Source of the DNA: Propionivibrio limicola | GTDB taxonomy: Bacteria > Pseudomonadota > Gammaproteobacteria > Burkholderiales > Rhodocyclaceae | NCBI RefSeq assembly: GCF_009469695.1 | Contig: NZ_SSSR01000014.1 | Span: forward strand, 1-64,000 | Reading direction: 5' to 3' | Length of the DNA stretch: 64,000 nucleotides | Position numbers and translations under genes: made by a program | Shown: one piece after another, positions 45,870 through 55,622 of the stretch | Numbering within the stretch: position 1 is the first letter of the stretch | Layout of the letters: the number at the start of each line of letters is the position of its first letter | Notes under the pieces: model-generated | What the model was told of the DNA's origin: nothing | Databases searched by the model: none | Seen by the model: the letters and a program-made list of their open reading frames with translations, nothing else

Positions 45870-47126
45870 ATGCGTTTTACATCCGCTCAACTCAAGCATG
45901 CCGAGTCGCTTCTTTCGGAATTGCTACGTACGTCCTTCGCGGCCGACTCCGTGGTTTCGCACTATTTTCGTCAGCACCGTGAGCTTGGGCATGCCGACCG
46001 CGGCTTTATCGCCGAAACCGTTTATTCCGTGCTCCGTCGCAAGCGCTCGCTCGCGGCGCGTTGTTTCGATGATGTGACGTCGCGCCGGTTGATTCTGGCC
46101 AACCTCGCATGCGTGCAGGGCATGAACCGGCGCGAGCTCGAGGGCGTGCTGAGTGAGTCGGAAGGCAAATGGCTGGCGCAGGCCAAGGCCGTCAGGCTCG
46201 ATGAATTGCCGGCCGCTGTCCGGCTCGATTTGCCCGACTGGCTGTATGAGGCACTTGCCGCGCAGTTCGATGCCGGTGAATTGGAGGCATTGGCGGCCAG
46301 CATGAATCAACCGGCTCCGCTCGATCTGCGGGTCAATACGCTCAAGGCCGACCGCGATACGGTGCTGGCGCGGTTCAAGGCCGACGGTCTGGAGGCGGCT
46401 CCCGGCCGTTATTCGCCGATCGGCATTCGTTTGGGCGGCAAGCCGTCGCTTTCCAAGCACCCGTTGTTCATCGATGGCAGCATCGAGGTGCAGGACGAGG
46501 GCAGCCAGTTGCTCGGTTTTCTGTTGCAACCGAAGCGCGGTGAAATGGTGGCCGATTTCTGCGCCGGCGCAGGCGGCAAGACGCTGCTGCTCGGCGCCAT
46601 GATGCGCTCGCAGGGGCGCCTTTATGCTTTTGATGTCGCCGAAAAGCGTCTGGCGAAGCTCAAGCCGCGTTTGGCCCGCTCAGGCCTGTCGAACGTGCAT
46701 CCCGTCCGTATCGAGTCGGAACACGATATCAAGATCAAGCGCTTGGCCGGCAAGCTCGACCGGGTTCTCGTCGATGCCCCCTGTTCCGGCCTCGGCACGC
46801 TGCGCCGCAATCCCGACCTGAAGTGGAAGCAGAGGCCGGAGAGCGTCGCGGAATTGACCGCCAAGCAGGCGTCGATTCTTGCCGCCGCGTCGACTCTGGT
46901 GAAAAAAGGCGGTCGGCTGGTATACGCCACTTGCAGCCTGCTCGACGCCGAGAACGCCGCGGTGGTGGCGGCATTCCTGGCGGCGCATCCCGAATTTGTC
47001 AGCCTGTCGGCCGAGGACGTCCTGCGTAAGCAGGGGGTCGAGATCGATTGTGGCGAGTACTTGCGCCTGCTGCCTCACCGGCATGAAACGGACGGCTTCT
47101 TTGCCGCCGTGATGGAGCGTCAGTGA
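45870..47126 (+). CDS. RsmB/NOL1/NOP2-type rRNA cytosine-C5 methyltransferase
   Basis: A 418-residue m5C RNA methyltransferase. The N-terminal ~140 residues resemble the RsmB/NusB-like helical region; the Rossmann domain has VADFCAGAGGKTLLLGAMM for SAM, and both catalytic cysteines are present in DAPCSGLGTLRRNPDLKW and VYATCSLLDAEN. The family includes RsmB and RsmF; N-terminal shape favours an RsmB-like enzyme, but the substrate C is not certain. Start ATG 45870 overlaps none. Confidence 0.88.
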   Translation: MRFTSAQLKHAESLLSELLRTSFAADSVVSHYFRQHRELGHADRGFIAETVYSVLRRKRSLAARCFDDVTSRRLILANLACVQGMNRRELEGVLSESEGKWLAQAKAVRLDELPAAVRLDLPDWLYEALAAQFDAGELEALAASMNQPAPLDLRVNTLKADRDTVLARFKADGLEAAPGRYSPIGIRLGGKPSLSKHPLFIDGSIEVQDEGSQLLGFLLQPKRGEMVADFCAGAGGKTLLLGAMMRSQGRLYAFDVAEKRLAKLKPRLARSGLSNVHPVRIESEHDIKIKRLAGKLDRVLVDAPCSGLGTLRRNPDLKWKQRPESVAELTAKQASILAAASTLVKKGGRLVYATCSLLDAENAAVVAAFLAAHPEFVSLSAEDVLRKQGVEIDCGEYLRLLPHRHETDGFFAAVMERQ

Positions 47127-47184
47127 GTTTGCCAGTGCGTCGGCATGGTTGAGCGCATGGCGTGGCGTCAGTGATGGAGTTTTC

Positions 47185-48516
47185 ATGAACGAGAAGAAGA
47201 TCTTTGCGTTGTTGCACCAGTTGTGGGGTGATGTTTCGCATCCCGAGTTCTATTGGGAATTAGGCGCGCTGGTGTTGATTCTGGTCTTCTCGCGCTGGCT
47301 TTCATTGTGGCTGAATAAGGCCAAGGCGGCGGGTGCGGCCGGTGCGCCAGCGGACTCAACCGTGGCGGGTTTGCGCGCTTTTGGCGAGGGTGGTCTGAAA
47401 CGGATCGGTTTCCCCCTGCTTGCGGTTGTGCTGGTCTTTTCCCTGCGCCAGACCTTGGTGGCGTTCGGCTGGGGGCATCTCAGCCTGCTTTATCTGGCTG
47501 CGCCGCTGCTGATGACGTGGGTGCTGGTCAGAATTCTCGTCTACGTGCTGCGCTGCGTTTTCTCGCACGGCGGTTTCCTGACGAGCTTCGAGCGGCTGAT
47601 TACGGTGACGATCTGGAGTTGTCTGGTCATCGAACTTAGCGGGATGTCGCGCTTCGTGATCGATGCGCTGGAAGAAGTTACATTCAGCGTCGGCAAGCAG
47701 AAATTCGATCTGTGGATGCTGTTGAGCGGAACGGTCACTATTGGCGGCACGCTGCTCGTCGCGCTCTGGATTGCCAGCCTCGTTGAAAAACGCCTGATGG
47801 CGGCGCGTGACATGGACGGCAATCTGCGCGAAGTACTTGGGCGGGCGGCGAAGGCCGCGCTGTCGATCGTCGCCTTGTTGATCAGCCTGTCGCTCGTCGG
47901 CATCGACATGACCGCGCTTTCGGTGTTCAGCGGCGCCTTGGCGGTCGGTCTCGGCTTCGGCTTGCAGAAGATCGCCAGCAATTACGTGAGCGGCTTCATC
48001 ATCCTGCTCGACCGTTCGATTCGCCTTGGCAATCTCGTTGCCGTGGATGATGCGACGAGCGGAACGATCACCCAGATCACGACGCGTTACACGGTATTGC
48101 GGACGCTGAACGGTGTCGAGGTCATCATTCCGAATGAGCATCTGGTCAGCAACATGGTGCGCAATTTGTCGTTTTCCGATACCCGGGTCAGGGTACCGGT
48201 GAAAGTTCAGGTGGCCTATAGCACCGATCTTGAGCAAGCCATGCAGCTGATGCAGGAAGCCGCGTGCCAGCATCCCCGCGTCCTGGTCGATCCCGAGCCC
48301 GGTGTCTTGCTGACCGAGTTTGCCGACAGCGGTATCAATCTTGAACTTGGCCTGTGGGTGGCCGATCCGGAAGTCGGGACCGGTGGAGTGCGCTCGGATG
48401 TCAGTCTGGCCATCTGGAAGTCCTTCAAGGAAAACGGCATCGAGATTCCCTTCCCTCAGCGCGAAGTTCGAATTCTCGACAAGCCAGTGGGGGACTGCCA
48501 GCCGTTGAACGCGTGA
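47185..48516 (+). CDS. MscS-family mechanosensitive ion channel
   Basis: A 443-residue inner-membrane protein with five or six N-terminal hydrophobic segments and the MscS core at about residues 235-420: a pore helix FSGALAVGLGFGLQKIASNY, the beta domain (IRLGNLVAVDDATSGTITQI, RTLNGVEVIIPNEHLVSNMV) and an alpha-beta C-terminal domain. It releases solutes on osmotic downshock. Start ATG 47185 is preceded by GGAG; a frame upstream is open to 47149 without support. Confidence 0.88.
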   Translation: MNEKKIFALLHQLWGDVSHPEFYWELGALVLILVFSRWLSLWLNKAKAAGAAGAPADSTVAGLRAFGEGGLKRIGFPLLAVVLVFSLRQTLVAFGWGHLSLLYLAAPLLMTWVLVRILVYVLRCVFSHGGFLTSFERLITVTIWSCLVIELSGMSRFVIDALEEVTFSVGKQKFDLWMLLSGTVTIGGTLLVALWIASLVEKRLMAARDMDGNLREVLGRAAKAALSIVALLISLSLVGIDMTALSVFSGALAVGLGFGLQKIASNYVSGFIILLDRSIRLGNLVAVDDATSGTITQITTRYTVLRTLNGVEVIIPNEHLVSNMVRNLSFSDTRVRVPVKVQVAYSTDLEQAMQLMQEAACQHPRVLVDPEPGVLLTEFADSGINLELGLWVADPEVGTGGVRSDVSLAIWKSFKENGIEIPFPQREVRILDKPVGDCQPLNA

Positions 48517-48833
48517 GTGCGTTGATCGGCGAACGTGTATCGCTTCTATGGTTGCGTCCCGCCGAAAACAGGCAAAAAAAATCCCGGACTGTTTTCGGTC
48601 CGGGATAAAGATCCTATCTTTGCGATAGGTCAGGGAGGGTCAAACATTGTCAGCGGGGACGCTGAAGCAATGGCTGAAGTATAAAAAACTGCCCGAATCC
48701 GGTCTGTTCCCCTTGTGCATTGTTTGCGTGACGGAATGTAACAGGCTTGCGGGGCGTTGCTGCGTGGGAGTTGTGTTGCGTATTGGGGAGCGCAGTTGTC
48801 GCTGGTTCAGATTGAGCGGACCCAGCGCAATGG
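48517..48833. other. Non-coding interval after the mscS-like gene
   Basis: No convincing gene. It holds a terminator reading into the minus strand (48574-48606), a small CCTATC/GATAGG hairpin (48613-48629) and a short TCAGCG/CGCTGA hairpin near 48650. The rest shows nothing that I recognise; short frames on both strands lack family features. Confidence 0.6.
48574..48606 (-). terminator. Intrinsic terminator (minus strand)
   Basis: ATCCCGGAC (48581-48589) and GTCCGGGAT (48598-48606) form a perfect 9-base stem; on the minus strand it is followed by a T-run of at least 7. It probably ends the transcript that passes the small membrane protein gene. Confidence 0.75.
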
Positions 48834-49082
48834 TTACTGCAGGTGGCCTTTCTTGGGCTGGATCGAGCTTCCCGATTTTCCCGGTTTTGCCAGGCAGCGT
48901 TGTTTCCATAAACGCGCTGCATACCAGATGAGCGATGTCGGTACGGCGATCAGGGCCGCTTTCAGAAGTTCGATTGCGCCTTCGCTGAGCAAATCCCACG
49001 CGACGACCCCAATAAAGATGCCAACGCCCTCGGCAACCGGGAAATGCACTGGTTTGGCAGGCAACGGGTGGGTGTTTTTCAT
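48834..49082 (-). CDS. Hypothetical small membrane protein
   Basis: An 82-residue protein with a His/Pro-rich N-terminus (MKNTHPLPAKPVHFPVAEG), two hydrophobic segments (VGIFIGVVAWDLLSEG, then a helix AIELLKAALIAVPTSLIWYA) and a basic Lys/Arg/Trp tail. I do not recognise the family. A weak purine-rich site precedes the ATG. It lies between the histidine kinase and the terminator on the same strand but 252 bases from the kinase gene, so a separate promoter is likely. Real-gene status is likely but not certain. Confidence 0.55.
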   Translation of the reverse strand: MKNTHPLPAKPVHFPVAEGVGIFIGVVAWDLLSEGAIELLKAALIAVPTSLIWYAARLWKQRCLAKPGKSGSSIQPKKGHLQ

Positions 49083-49334
49083 GGCATCTCAATGTCGAGA
49101 GTTTCGTCCTTGTGCGGGATGTCCTGCGCGCAGAGAAGAAACGGGGAATAACACTGGCAACCATCGCCTAAGGCAGAGTGGGGGAGTGGGCGTAAGGCTG
49201 TGGGGTGCAAGGATGGAACGGAGGGGCGGATCATCGAAAGATTCATCGGATGTGTCGCATCGGGAATGGATGTTGCGAAGCCCGTAATCCACTCATGATA
49301 GTTTTGTAGTCGACTAACGTCCTGCGGTTTTCCG

Positions 49335-50756
49335 TCAATTTTGCGTGACGTTTTGTAACACGGGCCAGTCGATGGTGAATCGGGCGCCGCCGAGCGGGGA
49401 TTGGTCGACGTGAACGGTCCCTCCATGTTGCTCCAGGACTTGTTTCACGATGGCCAGGCCGAGGCCGTAGCCACCCGTCGAGCGATCGCGTGATCGGTCG
49501 AGCCGGGTGAACGCGGTGAATACCGATTGTCTTTCCTCTTCCGGGATTCCGATTCCGTCGTCGTCGACGTGAATCCGAACGTGATCTCCGGCGACCTCGG
49601 CGTTGACCTCGATCTTCGATTTTGCGTATTTGAGCGCATTGCGCAGCAAATTCGTGATCGCGTACGGCATACTCTTCTGATCGAGTTCAACGCGCAGCAT
49701 CGAGGGCAGCGCAAGCGTGCTGACGCTGATATCGAGTTTCAGATTGCGGTTGAGAATGCGGATGGAGTCGACCTCATTTTCGAGCCAGGGCGCGAGGTCG
49801 ACCATCTTGAGTTTCAGTTCGGGTTGTTCGCGCTCGAAACGCGCATAGGTCAGACTCGAGTCGATGAGATTGTCTAGTTCGTCGATGTCGTCTTCCATCA
49901 TCGACCATAGCCGTTCCCGCTCTTCGCGGTCGGATGTTTCGGCAATCATTTCAAGCGCAAAACGCAGGCGTGCAATGGGGGTTCGCAACTCGTGCGAAAT
50001 GGCGCTTGATAATTCCTTTTGCGTCGCGATCAGGCGCTGGATGCGTTCAGCCATGCCGTTGAGCGTCTGCATCAGGGGTTCAAATGCGGCACTGCGCGCT
50101 TGCGGCGCCCGTCGTTCGAAATGCCCTTCGCCGAGTGCGCGCGCGGTCTTGCGCAGGGCTTCCAGATCGCGCCACACGGGTCTGACCCAGAACCACACGG
50201 CAATGGCCAGAAAGAGGCCGATCAGACTCCAAGTCAGCAGCCGGATGCGCAGATCGAGCGGTAGCGCGCGCGGGCGATCGGGGTTGATGTCAGGGCTCAA
50301 CGGTCCGACGACGAGAATCTGCGGCGTCAGTTTGAGCCGGTGATAGAGCATGTCCTTCTCGGCGAGGATGACGAGTTCGCCGGCGTCCAGTTTTTCGGCC
50401 TGTTTGGGCGGGAGTTTCAGCGACCAGCGGTCGACGATATTCAGGCGGTAGGAAAACTTCTCGTCCAGGCTCTTGATGGTGTTGGTCCATTCAGAGCGCG
50501 GCTTGCGGAAAAGCTCGTCCTCGATCATGACGATCGTTCCGCGCATGAAACGGCTCGTGTAGTCGTCCGTGATGCCGCGCAGGGCGCTGGAAATGAGGAA
50601 GTCGGCGAAGAATGCGACGGCGACGAACGACCCCATCACCAGCAGGTAGAAGTTCAGGAACAGGCGCGACAGGCTGTATCCGTCGCCCCAGGGCGTGGAC
50701 GGCTTGTAGCGTCCGATGATGCCAAGCAGCTTGTTGTTGCGGGTGGTGCTGGTCAT
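49335..50756 (-). CDS. rstB: RstB-like sensor histidine kinase
   Basis: A 473-residue sensor kinase. Two transmembrane helices (about 32-56 and 172-192) enclose a periplasmic domain of about 110 residues; then HAMP, the HisKA box with H255 (SSAISHELRTPIARLRFAL), N-box LLRNALKYAKSK, G1 DDDGIGIPEEE and G2 GGYGLGLAIVKQ. It resembles RstB in the order and in the periplasmic length. Shares one base with rstA. Possible inputs are envelope or acid stress, unproven here. Confidence 0.85.
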   Translation of the reverse strand: MTSTTRNNKLLGIIGRYKPSTPWGDGYSLSRLFLNFYLLVMGSFVAVAFFADFLISSALRGITDDYTSRFMRGTIVMIEDELFRKPRSEWTNTIKSLDEKFSYRLNIVDRWSLKLPPKQAEKLDAGELVILAEKDMLYHRLKLTPQILVVGPLSPDINPDRPRALPLDLRIRLLTWSLIGLFLAIAVWFWVRPVWRDLEALRKTARALGEGHFERRAPQARSAAFEPLMQTLNGMAERIQRLIATQKELSSAISHELRTPIARLRFALEMIAETSDREERERLWSMMEDDIDELDNLIDSSLTYARFEREQPELKLKMVDLAPWLENEVDSIRILNRNLKLDISVSTLALPSMLRVELDQKSMPYAITNLLRNALKYAKSKIEVNAEVAGDHVRIHVDDDGIGIPEEERQSVFTAFTRLDRSRDRSTGGYGLGLAIVKQVLEQHGGTVHVDQSPLGGARFTIDWPVLQNVTQN

Positions 50757-51475
50757 TACTGCCAGTCGTGCTTGCTGAAGAGGTAACCTTTTCCTCGCAC
50801 GGTTTTGATCCGCGTCGGGTTCTCCGGGTCGTCGCCGAGTTTCCGGCGCAGACGTGAAATGCGCGCGTCGATAGAGCGGTCGAGTCCGTCGAAGCCAATG
50901 CCGCGCAATTGTTGCAGGAGGTCGTCGCGCGAAAGGATGTTGCCGGCGTGGCTGGCCAGAAGCCAGAGCAGGTCGAATTCAGCGGTGGTCAGGTCAACGG
51001 TCTGATTGCCGAGATGGGTGCTGCGCGTGGCCTGGCTGATGCTGAAATTGCCGAAGGATAGCTCGGTGGTCTCGCCATGTTCGGCACCTGCGCCGGTGGT
51101 GTCGCCGACCGTCGGAGCCCGCCGCAGTAAAGCCTTGATGCGGGCCAGAAGGAGGCGCGGCTGCACGGGCTTGGCGATGTAATCGTCAGCGCCGAGTTCG
51201 AGTCCAAGAATCTGGTCGAGATCTTCGTCGCGAGCCGTCAGCATCAGGATGACGCCCTTGTATTTTTCGCGTACGCCGCGGCAAATCTCGAAGCCGTCCT
51301 TGCCGGGCAGCATCAGGTCAAGGATCACAAGATCCGGGTCTTCGCTGATGATTCGATTCTCGGCAACGTCGCCGCGCGCCTCGATGGCGACTTCAAATTC
51401 GTTCTTGCGCAGGTATTCGGCGGTCAGGTTGGCAAGGCGTTCGTCGTCTTCCACCAACAGGATGCGTGTCTTCAT
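50756..51475 (-). CDS. rstA: RstA-like OmpR-family response regulator
   Basis: A 239-residue regulator. Receiver domain with DD at 10-11, phospho-acceptor D53 (VILDLMLPGKDG), conserved T (LTARDED) and K (IAKPVQPR); C-terminal winged helix with LTTAEFDLLWLLASHAG and RSIDARISRLRRKLGDDPEN. Start ATG 51475 opens MKTRILLVEDDERLANLT, as expected. The last base of its stop is shared with the kinase ATG (TAATG), coupling the pair. Confidence 0.88.
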   Translation of the reverse strand: MKTRILLVEDDERLANLTAEYLRKNEFEVAIEARGDVAENRIISEDPDLVILDLMLPGKDGFEICRGVREKYKGVILMLTARDEDLDQILGLELGADDYIAKPVQPRLLLARIKALLRRAPTVGDTTGAGAEHGETTELSFGNFSISQATRSTHLGNQTVDLTTAEFDLLWLLASHAGNILSRDDLLQQLRGIGFDGLDRSIDARISRLRRKLGDDPENPTRIKTVRGKGYLFSKHDWQ

Positions 51476-51684
51476 GGCGTGATCATGGCCTTTGGATGGC
51501 CGGCAAAAATCGGATTCGCGAATGATACTTGAAGGGGCGGCGGATGGCAGCGCCAATCAGGCTGTGTCTTGGTCCGCCCGCCGTTCAAGCCGAGAAGCAA
51601 GATGAAGATAACGCGAACTATCTCTCGATAGGGCTGCCGGACATGGAGTCCTCGCCTGTTTGCCGGGGGCTGGCATATTGGACG

Positions 51685-51724
51685 AAAAAACAGCCGGTTG
51701 CGCAGGGCAAGTCCGGCTGTTTTT
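51685..51724 (-). terminator. Intrinsic terminator after valS
   Basis: CAGCCGG (51691-51697) and CCGGCTG (51713-51719) form the stem with flanking A6 and T5 runs; on the minus strand T6 follows, 19 bases after the valS stop. It can act in both directions, isolating valS from the rstA operon region. Confidence 0.75.
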
Positions 51725-51742
51725 GGCTGGGGCGTTTTGCCT

Positions 51743-54559
51743 TTAGCTGCGCTTCAAGCGTTCCAGCTGCGGCTTGAGTTTGTCGAGCGTGGCGACGAAG
51801 TCGGCGAGGCGCTTCTTCTCCTGTTCGACGACCTGTGCCGGGGCGCGGGCGACGAAGCTTTCGTTGCCGAGCTTGGCGTTGGCCTTGGCGATTTCACCTT
51901 CGAGGCGGGCGATTTCCTTGGTCAGGCGCTCGGTCTCGGCGGCGACGTCGATCTCGATCTTCAGCATCAGGCGCGTTTCACCGACAACGGCGACCGGTGC
52001 GGCTGCTTCATCGACGAGCTTCTCGAAGCCGGTTTCCACGATCTGCATGTCCGCCAGCTTGGCCAGTGCCTTGAGGTAGGGCGCGAACTCGCCGAGGAGG
52101 GGCGCGTCGCCGTTGGCGATCAGGGGCACTTTCTGCGCCGGCGACAGGTTCATTTCGCCGCGCAGGTTGCGGCAGGCGTAGGCCATGTCCTTGAGTTGCT
52201 GGACCTTGGCTTCGCTGGCTTCGTCGATCTTGGCCGGTTGCGCAACCGGGTAGGCCGCGAGCATGACCGTTTCGTGCGTTTTCTTGCCGGCGAGCGGGGC
52301 GACCGCCTGCCACAGTTCCTCGGTGATGAACGGAATCAGCGGGTGGGCGAGGCGCAGCACGGCTTCGAGTACGCGCACCAGCGTGCGGCGGGTGGCCTGG
52401 GCCTGCTCCGGCGTGCCGTTCTGGATTTGCACCTTGGCGAGTTCGAGATACCAGTCACAGAACTCGTCCCAGACGAATTCGTAGATGGCACGGGCGAGCA
52501 GGTCAAAGCGGTACTCGGCGAAGTGCTGGGCGATTTCGGCTTCGGTACGCTGCAGCTTGCTGACGATCCACTTGTCGGCGAACGAGACGGCGAGCGTGTC
52601 GGGGCATTTGTCGAGCGCGAGGTCGTAGTCACCGACGTTCATCAGCACGAAGCGCGTGGCGTTCCACAGCTTGTTGCAGAAGTTGCGGTAGCCCTCGCAG
52701 CGTTGCAGGTCGAACTTGATGTCGCGGCCGGGGCTGGCCAGCGACAGGAAGGTGAAGCGCAGGGCGTCGGTGCCGAAGGACTGGATGCCTTCCGGGAATT
52801 CCTTGCGCGTGCGCTTCTCGATCTGCTCGGCCTGTTTCGGGTTCATCAGACCGGTGGTGCGCTTCTTGACCAGGTCTTCGATGCCGATGCCGTCGATCAG
52901 GTCGATCGGGTCAAGCACGTTGCCCTTCGATTTGCTCATCTTCTGGCCTTCCGCGTCGCGGATCAGGCCATGCACATAGACGTGCTTGAACGGGATCTTG
53001 CCGGTGATGTGCTTGGTCATCATGACCATGCGCGCTACCCAGAAGAAGATGATGTCGAAGCCGGTGACGAGCACCGTCGACGGCAGGTAGAGATCGAGCG
53101 CGTCGTTCGATTTGGCTGGCCACTCGGGCGTCCAGTCGAGCGTCGAGAACGGCCACAGGGCGGACGAGTACCAAGTGTCGAGCACGTCCGGGTCGCGCAT
53201 CAGCGGGCCGGCGTAGCCGATCTTGTCGGCTTGGGCGCGCGCTTCTTCCTCGTTGTGGGCGACAAAGATTTCGCCGTTTTCGCCGTACCAGGCCGGAATT
53301 TGATGGCCCCACCAGAGTTGCCGCGAGATGCACCAGTCCTGGATGTTGTTGAGCCACTGGTTGTAGGTATTGACCCAGTTTTCCGGCACGAACTTGATTT
53401 CGCCGGAAGCGACGCATTCGAGCGCCTTGCCGACGATGCTGGTGCCGTCGGCACCGGGCTTCGACATGGCGACGAACCACTGGTCGGTGAGCATCGGCTC
53501 GATGACGACACCGGTGCGGTCGCCGCGTGGCACCTTCAGTTTGTGCTTGTCGGTCTTTTCCAGAATGCCGAGGGCGTCGAGGTCGGCAACGACGGCTTTG
53601 CGCGCGTCGAAGCGATCCATGCCGCGGTATTTTTCCGGGGCGTTGTCATTGATCTTGGCGTCGAGCGTCAGGATCGAGATGATCGGCAGCTTGTGGCGCT
53701 GGCCAACCGCGTAGTCGTTGAAGTCGTGCGCCGGCGTGACTTTGACGCAGCCGGTGCCGAATTCGAGGTCGACGTAGCTGTCGGCGATGATCGGGATTTC
53801 GCGATCGGTCAGCGGCAGCTTGACCAGCTTGCCGATCATGTCCTTGTAGCGTTCATCCTCCGGGTGCACCATCACGGCGGTGTCGCCGAGCATGGTTTCC
53901 GGGCGGGTCGTGGCGACGACCAGGCTGCCCGAACCATCGGCCAACGGGTAGCGGATGTGCCACATGAAGCCGTCTTCTTCTTCCTGCACGACTTCGAGGT
54001 CGGAAACGGCGGTGTGCAGTTTCGGATCCCAATTGACCAACCGCTTGCCGCGGTAGATCAGGCCTTCGTTGTAGAGGCGCACGAAGGTTTCGGTGACCGT
54101 TTTGGAGAGGCCCGCATCCATCGTGAAGCGCTCGCGCTTCCAGTCCGGCGAGGTGCCGAGGCGGCGCATCTGGCGGGTGATGGTGTTGCCCGAGTATTCC
54201 TTCCACTCCCAGACTTTGTCGAGAAACTTCTCGCGGCCGAGGTCGTGGCGCGAAATACCCTGCGCGTCGAGCTGGCGTTCGACGACGATCTGCGTGGCGA
54301 TACCGGCGTGGTCGGTGCCCGGCTGCCACAGCGTGTTGTCGCCCTTCATGCGGTGGTAGCGGGTGAGCGAGTCCATGATCGTCTGGTTGAAGCCATGGCC
54401 CATGTGCAACGTGCCGGTGACGTTGGGCGGCGGCAGCAGGATGCAGAAGGCGTCGGATTTGTTTGCATCGAGGCCGACGTCGAAATGGCCCTTGGCCTCC
54501 CATTCGGGGTACCAGCGGCGCTCGATGTCGGCCGGTTCAAAACTTTTGGCGAGTTCCAT
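51743..54559 (-). CDS. valS: Valyl-tRNA synthetase
   Basis: A 938-residue class I synthetase. HIGH-type motif [16 protein letters not shown] (HMGH at 52-55), editing domain CP1 in the middle, KMSKS in [14 protein letters not shown], and the C-terminal coiled-coil arm ([20 protein letters not shown]) that contacts tRNA(Val). Complete length. The first gene of the valS-acidic protein-holC-pepA region when read in order on the chromosome, but transcribed towards the rst genes. Confidence 0.97.
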   Translation of the reverse strand: MELAKSFEPADIERRWYPEWEAKGHFDVGLDANKSDAFCILLPPPNVTGTLHMGHGFNQTIMDSLTRYHRMKGDNTLWQPGTDHAGIATQIVVERQLDAQGISRHDLGREKFLDKVWEWKEYSGNTITRQMRRLGTSPDWKRERFTMDAGLSKTVTETFVRLYNEGLIYRGKRLVNWDPKLHTAVSDLEVVQEEEDGFMWHIRYPLADGSGSLVVATTRPETMLGDTAVMVHPEDERYKDMIGKLVKLPLTDREIPIIADSYVDLEFGTGCVKVTPAHDFNDYAVGQRHKLPIISILTLDAKINDNAPEKYRGMDRFDARKAVVADLDALGILEKTDKHKLKVPRGDRTGVVIEPMLTDQWFVAMSKPGADGTSIVGKALECVASGEIKFVPENWVNTYNQWLNNIQDWCISRQLWWGHQIPAWYGENGEIFVAHNEEEARAQADKIGYAGPLMRDPDVLDTWYSSALWPFSTLDWTPEWPAKSNDALDLYLPSTVLVTGFDIIFFWVARMVMMTKHITGKIPFKHVYVHGLIRDAEGQKMSKSKGNVLDPIDLIDGIGIEDLVKKRTTGLMNPKQAEQIEKRTRKEFPEGIQSFGTDALRFTFLSLASPGRDIKFDLQRCEGYRNFCNKLWNATRFVLMNVGDYDLALDKCPDTLAVSFADKWIVSKLQRTEAEIAQHFAEYRFDLLARAIYEFVWDEFCDWYLELAKVQIQNGTPEQAQATRRTLVRVLEAVLRLAHPLIPFITEELWQAVAPLAGKKTHETVMLAAYPVAQPAKIDEASEAKVQQLKDMAYACRNLRGEMNLSPAQKVPLIANGDAPLLGEFAPYLKALAKLADMQIVETGFEKLVDEAAAPVAVVGETRLMLKIEIDVAAETERLTKEIARLEGEIAKANAKLGNESFVARAPAQVVEQEKKRLADFVATLDKLKPQLERLKRS

Positions 54560-54656
54560 AGGATGCGGGGTAGGGTAATGAGGAAAACCCGCGATTATAC
54601 CGGAAGGCTCCTTTGCACCGGGGCGATGGTGTTGAGGTGCTCAGGATGAGGAAGCT

Positions 54657-55175
54657 TCAGTCCGCTTGGTCGTCTTCGGCCGCCTTGGTGTTGCGTTGGG
54701 TGAGGTAGTTGCGCAACGCTGTTTCGATCGTTGCGGCGATGCCGATCCGCAATTCCTCGCTTACCTTGCACAGCGTCGCTTCGAGCAGTGTCGGAAGCTC
54801 GTAGGCCAGTTGCAGGTCAATTGTTTGGGCGATGTCGAGGGCCAAAGCCTCGATTTCCTCGTCGCTCGGGAAGGCGGGCGGGGCGTCTGCTTCGGCGCGG
54901 GCTGTGTTTGGGCAAAGGAGGAGGGGCTCAACCCGGTCGTCAGCTTCGGCAAGGCTGGTTTCGTCCGGAAGAATAACCTCGGTCAAAACCGGAATGTCTT
55001 CGTCGAAGTCCAGGCCGTTTTCGGCGCTGAGGTCGGATTCGTCTGGCGGCGCGGTGTTGTCGCCGGGTTCTGTGTCCTCGGCGGGGGTAGGTTCTGCCGG
55101 TCGGTTGGCGACGAAACGGCGCCGGCGTTGCATGAACGAGTCGGCCCGCTCGACGATGTCCGGGGTTTCAGCCAT
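54657..55175 (-). CDS. Acidic hypothetical protein between holC and valS
   Basis: A 172-residue, strongly acidic protein with a low-complexity Asp/Glu/Pro-rich first half (DTEPGDNTAPPDESDLSAEN) and a helical C-terminal part (DIAQTIDLQLAYELPTLLEA then LCKVSEELRIGIAATIETAL). No signal peptide or membrane segment. It resembles the DUF2486-like proteins often found in this position in betaproteobacteria (tentative). It starts 5 bases after the holC stop, so it is in that operon. Function unknown. Confidence 0.6.
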   Translation of the reverse strand: MAETPDIVERADSFMQRRRRFVANRPAEPTPAEDTEPGDNTAPPDESDLSAENGLDFDEDIPVLTEVILPDETSLAEADDRVEPLLLCPNTARAEADAPPAFPSDEEIEALALDIAQTIDLQLAYELPTLLEATLCKVSEELRIGIAATIETALRNYLTQRNTKAAEDDQAD

Positions 55176-55180
55176 GACGT

Positions 55181-55600
55181 CTACTCCGCGAGATTGACAT
55201 AGTGAATCTCATAGCCGCGATCCTTGTAAAACTTGACGCGCTCCCTTCCCGCCAACCTTTCCGCCCCCTCTTGTCCGACCACCTCAATGACGCTGGTAAA
55301 GCGTGAAAAGCCGGGAGGAATGTCGTTGGAGAGGTTGAACAGACGTTCGTTGTGTGCCAGCCCGTCGAGTGCGTCAGTGATTACCACTGGTGTCTCCGGT
55401 GCCAGGGGGGAATCACCGCGCACGTGGGGGGTGAAGCTGGTCGGCGGATGTGTCCACAGGCGTCGGTCGAGTCCGTCGGCGGCCACCTTGTCCGGCGCGT
55501 AAACCAGCAATGCCTTTTTTTGCTTGCAGGTTTTGCCGATCAGGGTGGCCATGGCGGCAATGCGGTCGCTGGCGCCGTGGTAAAAAAAGATGCGGGTCAC
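55181..55600 (-). CDS. holC: DNA polymerase III chi subunit
   Basis: A 139-residue chi subunit, which links the clamp loader to SSB. TRIFFYHGASDRIAAMATLI, ALLVYAPDKVAADGLDRRLW and TPVVITDALDGLAHNERLFN match the family. The start is a GTG at 55600; the frame upstream runs through the pepA end without similarity. It starts 22 bases after the pepA stop on the same strand, the conserved pepA-holC-valS order. Confidence 0.9.
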   Translation of the reverse strand: MTRIFFYHGASDRIAAMATLIGKTCKQKKALLVYAPDKVAADGLDRRLWTHPPTSFTPHVRGDSPLAPETPVVITDALDGLAHNERLFNLSNDIPPGFSRFTSVIEVVGQEGAERLAGRERVKFYKDRGYEIHYVNLAE

Positions 55601-55622
55601 TTGATGTAGGGCCAACCGTTGG

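Noticed and set aside
48640..49287. Several short frames on both strands around the small membrane protein
   Set aside because: No conserved features or ribosome sites; only the 48834-49082 frame has a hydrophobic pattern and a suitable start.
51698..54649. A 983-codon open frame opposite valS
   Set aside because: The translation is composition-biased (Val, Asp, Glu, Arg) and valS on the other strand has every synthetase motif.
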